From Hydrangea macrophylla (lineage: Eukaryota; Streptophyta; Magnoliopsida; Cornales; Hydrangeaceae): a stretch of DNA of 64,000 nt. The DNA lies in NCBI GenBank assembly GCA_033977485.1, contig CM066984.1:26185001-26249000 (forward strand), in the 5' to 3' direction. Positions within the stretch are counted from its first letter, which is position 1; each line of letters starts with the position of its first letter. The position numbers and the translations under genes were made by a program. Under the pieces are notes generated by a model, which was given only the letters and a program-made list of their open reading frames with translations, was not told the origin of the DNA and did not search any database. Below are positions 58,403-64,000 of the stretch, one piece after another.

Positions 58403-59090
58403 ATGTCATCTTCTTCGTTTTCTCCCCTGTTTCTGGTTTTAAACTGAAATTTACCCATTTTCAGATTCTGTTTTAAACATGTCGTGCCATATATGGATCT
58501 CTTCGGTTTTCCGCGTAGATTAAGAATACGCGATCAATTTTAGCTAATACGGATTATATCTCTAAATATTCGCGATTAAAGTGAGGGTGTCAAAACTTTA
58601 AATCAACCGTTCGTCGCGATACGGATGAATTAAGTCGTAGGATTCGAACCGTAGCCTATTGGCATCGATATCTTTCATTCCCAATTTACAGAATTGATTT
58701 TGGTTACGATTTCTAAAACTCCAATTCTCAAGCTTCAATGGTGTATTGATATATATACACATATACACACATATATACACTGAAATATACACATATAAAC
58801 ATGACGAGTGAGTTTATAATACTCACCGAGGTGATTACACAGATAAATTTGAGACCGATAATAACCGTCGTCGATTCCGTCGTTAGAAAATACTCCTCCG
58901 TTCTCTCCTCTTGATCTTGAGATATGTATATATGTATAACTATGTATGTGTTTGTGTATATAATCTGAGTGTGTGTGTTGTGTGATGATCTTTGAGAGGT
59001 AGAGAAAATTGAGAGAGAATTAGAGAGAGTTTCAGAGAGTTTGGGTGAGTGAGAGATGAGAGACTGTGAGTGAGAGAGACACTGTTATAC

Positions 59091-59100
59091 ATATATATAA
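59091..59100 (-). promoter_or_regulatory. Element D LTR TATA box
   Basis: Minus strand TTATATATATGTATAAC followed by a long CT-rich stretch (TCTCTCTCACTCACAG, to about 58,985), the usual look of a plant TATA promoter with a pyrimidine-rich leader. Confidence 0.6.
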
Positions 59101-59485
59101 ACTGATATGAGTAGGCTCCAAGTTAGGCAAAGAAATCTTCCGGTGAGGTTGAGCTCACGTGCTCCCTCACCCAAACTGCGATAAGGATGCAGATTAAATC
59201 ATAAACTGGTATTTTACGGTTGATATAAAAATACTGAAAATTATATTTTTGTGTACGAATAAATTCCCGGTTTGTACAAAATATAGATATCGTTTTTGAA
59301 ACCATAGAAAGTATTTTCTATATTTTCAAATATTACGGTTTGGCCCCAGATAATTATTTATAAGTAGAAATTAAATCAACTACTCATGGAAATAAAATGC
59401 AATATTTATTTATTAATGATAATAAAATACAGGGCGTTACACCCTACCCACCTTAACAGAGATTTCGCCCCAAAATCTGAGCTAA

Positions 59486-62400
59486 CTAATCCTGAAACAA
59501 CTCGGGGTATCTAGTCCTCATGTCTGACTCTAACTCCCACGACGCCTCTCCTTCGTTATGATGCCTCCACTGAACCTTAACCAAAGGAACGTCTCTTCTT
59601 CTCAGCCTCTTGATACTCTGGTCAAGAATCCTCACAGGTCTATCCTTGTAGACAACACTCTGACTCGTCTCAATATCATCAAAATTAACCACATGTGAAG
59701 GATCCCGTATGTATTTCCTTAACATACTGACATGGAACACATTATGAACACCAGACATCTTTGGTGGCAACGCGAGCCGATAAGCCACTTTCCCAACACG
59801 CTCCAAAACCTCGAACGGTCCGATGAAACGAGGTGCCAGCTTCCCTCTCTTCTGACCAAAACGTACTATTCCACGAACAGGTGAAACCTTAAGGAGTACG
59901 TGATCACCGCTATTGAACTCCAAGTCCTTTCGTCATCGATCCGCATAACTCTTGTGTCTACTCTGTGCAGTTTTCATCCTTTCCTTGACCAGTGAAATCT
60001 TCTCATTGGTCTCTCTCACCAAATCTGGTCCCAAAAGTTCCGTGTCTCCCACTTCAGCCCAACACAACGGAGATCGACATGGCCGTCCGTACAAAGCTTC
60101 AAATGGTGCCATCCCAATACTTGAGTGATAACTGTTGTTATACGCAAATTCGACCAACGGCAAGTTCGTCTCCCAAGACTCTTCAAAGTCGATTGCACAA
60201 GCTCTGAGCATATCTTCCATTATCTGATTAACACGCTCGGTCTGCCCATCGGTCTGAGGATGGAATGCAGTACTCATCTTGAGTGAAGTTCCCATAGCCT
60301 TCTGTAGACTTTCCCAAAATCCCGAGGTAAAACGTGCATCGCGGTTTGATACAATCGTCACAGGCGCACCATGCAGTCGCACCACTTGCTGTAGGTACAT
60401 TCGACTCATCCTTTCTACTGGGTAAGTCATATTGTACGCGATAAAGTGTGCAGACTTCGTCAAACGATCCAGAATTACCCAAATCGCGTCATGATTCTGT
60501 TGTGACCGGGGTAATCCAACCACAAAATCCATAGTTATGTGTTCCCACTTCCATCCTGGGACAGGTAAGGGTTGTAACAATCCCGAGGGTCTCTGATGTT
60601 CGGCCTTCACTTGTTGACAAGTCAAACATTTAGACACAAACTCGGCTACTTCTCGTTTCATCCCTTCCCACCAGAAGTTTCTCTTCAAATCCTTATACAT
60701 CTTTGTTCCTCCTGGGTGTACTGTCAGTCTCGATTTATGTGCTTCTTCGAGAATATCTTTTCTCAAATCTCCTGAATCTGGCACACACAATCTGTCTCGA
60801 CATCTGTACCCTCCATCGGCCCCAACCTTCCATTCTGTCGGGTCCTTTTCTGACATCTTGGCGAACCATACTTGAAACTTTTCATCTTCCTTCTGGGCTT
60901 CGATAATTCGACTCACAAGTGTTGGTTGTACTACGAGGCATCCAAAGTGTTGCCCGACACTTTCCTCAAAAATCTGCATATCAAATTCTGCGATTGTCTC
61001 TAAAGCTTTCCATTCCCTCAACATCAATGAAGCAATCATTCCTCGAGGCTTCCGACTTAGGGCGTCAGCGACTACGTTAGCCTTACCAGGGTGGTACTCT
61101 AATGTGAAGTCGTAGTCCTTAATCAGCTCCATCCACCTACGTTGCCTCATGTTCAACTCCTTCTGAGTAAACAAATACTTAAGGCTCTTGTGGTCTGAAA
61201 ACAAATCAAACTTCTCCCCATAGAGGTAATGTCTCCAGATCTTGAGCGCAAACACAACGGCTGCCAGCTCCAAATCATGAGTTGGGTAATTCAATTCATT
61301 CGGCTTCAACTGTCGTGAACCATAGGCTATGACCTTTCTGTCTTGCATAAGGACACATCCCAATCCTTGATACGAGGCGTCACTAAAAATAGTGAACTTC
61401 TCACCATCCCTTGGTATCGCAAGCACTGGCGCTGTTGTCAATCTCTCTTTCAATTCCAGAAAAGCGCGTTCATGCTTATCAGTCCATTTAAACTTCGAAT
61501 CTTTCTTAGTCAAACCAGTTAACGGGGCTGCTATCTTGGAGAAACCTTCTACAAATCTCCGATAGTAACCAGCTAGTCCCAGAAAACTTCTGACTTCTGT
61601 AGCATTGGTCGGCCGAGTCCAATTCGCCACTGCATCGGTCTTTGATGAGTCAACCGCGATTCCTTGTTGAGAGATCACATGCCCAAGAAACTTAACTTCC
61701 TGAAGCCAGAATTCACACTTGCTGAATTTAGCATACAGGCGGTGATCCTTGAGAGTCTGCAACGCGATCCTCAGGTGTTGTTCATGCTCTTCCTCTGACT
61801 TGGAATAGATCAAAATATCATCAATAAAGACAATAACGAATTGATCCAAGTAGGGCTTGAATACTCTGTTCATCAAGTCCATAAACATAGCCGGAGCATT
61901 CGTCATCCCAAACGGCATCACTAAGAACTCATAGTGCCCGTATCTCGTCCTGAAAGCAGTCTTAGGTATGTCTTCCTTCCGCACCCTCAACTGGTGATAC
62001 CCTGACCGTAGATCAATCTTAGAAAAGGTCGTGGCTCCTTGCAACTGATCAAACAGATTGTCTATCCGAGGTAAAGGATACTTATTCTTGATAGTAACCT
62101 TATTCAGTTCTCGGTAGTCAATACACAGCCGCATTGACCCATCCTTCTTCTTCACAAACAACACTGGTGCTCCCCAGGGTGAAGTACTTGGACGAACAAA
62201 ACCCAACTTCTCAAGTTCTTGAACTTGTTCCTTCAGCTCCAACAACTCTGTAGGGGCCATCCTGTAGGAAACCTTGGTTATAGGTCGAGTACCTGGTACC
62301 AATTCCACACAGAATTCTATGTCCCTTTCCGGCGGTAATCCTGAAATATCTCGGAATACTTCCTCGAACTCTTTGATTACCGGTATAGATGATACTGTCA

Positions 62401-63958
62401 CCTCTGCACTGACAACCTCAATGTTTGCTAGGCATCTAGTGAGGAACATATCACCCGAAGGGTTACATTGGAAATCGAAGAGTCGATTCCCCCTGTCCGC
62501 CAATGTGATCTTCTTCTTTGCACAATCCAACTTCGCATGATTCTTCTCGAGCCAATCCATTCCCAGGATTATATCAAACTCCTTCATCGACAGAACCACC
62601 AAACTTGCCAAAAGTTCGCGGTCTCCTAACCGTAGAGGACAATCCTTACACACATGTAATAACTTGACTGTGGTCCCTAAGGGTGAGACAGCACTCAAAG
62701 CTTCCTCTAAACGATGCGGTACGATACCCAACTTCTGAACGATCTTAACAGATATAAAAGAATGTGTAGCACCCGTGTCGAATAAAACTTTAACATGAGA
62801 GTTAAACAAGGTTAGAGTACCTTCCACTGCTCGTTGCTCAGGCGGTTCTTCCTCATAAGCACCTCCTTCGTACCCTGTTTCCTCATAACCAGCAGCCTTG
62901 GGAATAACAGCATTCAGGCGAACCTGTCCTTGCTGACCATAGTTGCCTTTCCTAGGAGCCTTGCATTCTGGACTTATGTGACCTGGCATGCCACAATTAT
63001 AGCACACAACTCCTGGACGATCCGCACGCCTAGGTGCTCTGCAATCTTTAGCTCGGTGACCAGGAACTCCACAATTGAAGCAGTTATTGCTTTTGGCCCC
63101 TTCTATTGCTAGAGGCTGATACTGCTGAACTGCTTGTGTCTGCTGTGGTTTCTTTCCTCCATCCCAGGTCCTTTTCTGTCCTTGAGGGTACCCAGGTTTC
63201 TGTCCTGAATAACCCTTCTGCGGAGGTCGATTTCCAAGTGGCTTCAAATTCTGACAACCATCATTTTCTAACCCCGTAGCCAACCTCACTAGGGCTTCAA
63301 ATGATTGGCCCAGATGCCCCATAGTCAGGTGTCGAAGAGACAGGTTGAGACCCCGGTGATACTTCTTGATTTTCTTCTGGGGTGTGTCCACCATATGTGG
63401 AGCAAAGCGAGACAGACGCTCAAATCGAGTAGTGTACTCACGGACAGTCAGATTCCCTTGAGTCAACTCCATAAACTCTTTCTCTCTCTTGTCCTTCTCT
63501 TCTTCAGGAAAATACTTTTCGAGAAATCTATCTTTAAACACCACCCACGGCATTCTCCTTGCAGCTTCTTCCCCTATGGTCGCTTTTTCAGCATCCCACC
63601 AATCAGCCGCTGCATAAGACAGCTGAAAGATAGCCAGACGCTTCTTCTCCAGATCAGTGCACTCTATGGTCTCAAAGATACGCTCCATCTGGCGTAGCCA
63701 CTGTTCCGCTTGCCAGGGTTCATCAGTCCCCGCAAAATACTCAGGTCGCAAAGCGCGAAACTCCTTGAGAAGCTTGTCTCCAGTCTGGTGGGCTTGCCTC
63801 CCATTCCCGTTGTGATTCCCATTCTGATTATTGTTCCTTGCGTTCTGATCACTAACCCTCTCCAACCTCCTTACAAAAGCTTCGAACATCCCGGTTGGAT
63901 CTATTACCGGCGGTGCATCTTAAATAGCGGGACGATTCCTGAGATTTCTTCCAGCCAT
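59486..63958 (-). pseudogene. Element D gag-pol polyprotein, two nonsense codons
   Basis: One frame of about 1,490 codons from ATG 63,958 (MAGRNLRNRPAI), broken by TAA at 63,920-63,922 and TGA at 59,930-59,932 only. Counting from the next Met (63,889): gag core; knuckles [14 protein letters not shown] and [14 protein letters not shown] (about 273-310); protease [12 protein letters not shown] (370); [14 protein letters not shown] (688); RNase [14 protein letters not shown] (834); integrase zinc finger (1,056-1,090), core MDFVVG (1,120), NRDARFTS (1,181), TERV (1,217); chromodomain-like tail. The second integrase Asp is Asn (codon 60,344-60,346). The TGA fits decay of CGA at a methylated CpG. 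Tekay/Del-like; the 5' LTR lies outside. Confidence 0.92.
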
Positions 63959-64000
63959 CTGATCGATAGAACGGTACCTATCCATCAATCAATAGAATTC

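Larger units (their letters stand above)
56866..59441 (-). mobile_element. Element D 3' LTR (2,576 bp)
   Basis: + strand TGTCACGCCCCGACG to CAGGGCGTTACA; a purine-rich tract (minus strand TTAAGGTGGGTAGGG, 59,442-59,456) and pol follow on the right. Left flank tggcg (56,861-56,865) is the presumed TSD. Its end resembles A's LTR end (CATAAAGGAAATT .. CGGGGCGTGACA). TATATATA at 59,091-59,100 (minus) gives a U3 near 350-375 bp and about 2.2 kb of R-U5. Confidence 0.9.

Overview
This window is plant nuclear DNA. It is AT-rich, almost entirely built of nested LTR retrotransposons, and carries one small intron-less host gene of the plant-specific IDA-LIKE peptide family. The lineages seen (Athila, Tat/Ogre, Tekay/Del-like chromoviruses, Ty1-copia) and an antisense plant-mobile-domain gene point to a flowering plant. 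I cannot name the species.

Left nest (1-33.3 kb, plus AT-rich flank to 34.8 kb). A decayed copia element (29.4-33.1 kb, + strand) was entered by element B, a Tat/Ogre-type element (+ strand, 11.36-29.39 kb plus more beyond the left edge). B's 5' LTR was entered by element A, a non-autonomous chromovirus derivative (+ strand, to 11,360). A's 5' LTR carries Athila-1 (- strand, 1-3,235). B's 3' LTR was hit by solo LTR S1 (26,844-28,794, TSD tttga) and the copia RNase H end by solo LTR S2 (30,991-32,981, TSD aaaga). B has decayed gag, protease, RT, RNase H and a second RNase H, no integrase, an antisense plant-mobile-domain gene split by introns, and three tandem-repeat arrays before its polypurine tract.

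Middle (34.8-46.5 kb). Element C is a - strand chromovirus whose 3' LTR and RT-end/RNase H/integrase half survive, cut off near 39,368. It is followed by the host island: an 81-codon IDL6/IDL7-like peptide gene at 40,897-41,142 inside CT/CA microsatellites, then an AT-rich tract with four foldback MITE-like elements and a hAT (ZMYM1-like) transposase relic.

Right nest (46.5-64.0 kb). Element E (Tat/Retand-like, + strand) is broken at 50,509 by Athila-2 (- strand, a derivative lacking RT to integrase). Athila-2's gag is itself broken at 56,865 by element D, a Tekay/Del-like chromovirus (- strand) with a nearly complete gag-pol that runs out of the window.

The most unusual theme is short palindromic or inverted-repeat motifs clustered in the LTRs or 3' regions of several families, each with its own word: GTCGAC in S1, GGATCGATCC in C, CGCGCGAG in Athila and D, GGCACTCAGTGAGTGCC and GAGTC..GACTC in B, and in D's LTR eight hairpins with a constant loop and stems that change in a compensated way. 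In A, D and S1 the TATA box lies only about 350-450 bp into the LTR, so most of the LTR, including these arrays in D and S1, would be transcribed leader RNA. All reading was by eye; lineage names rest on recognised motifs, not on searches.
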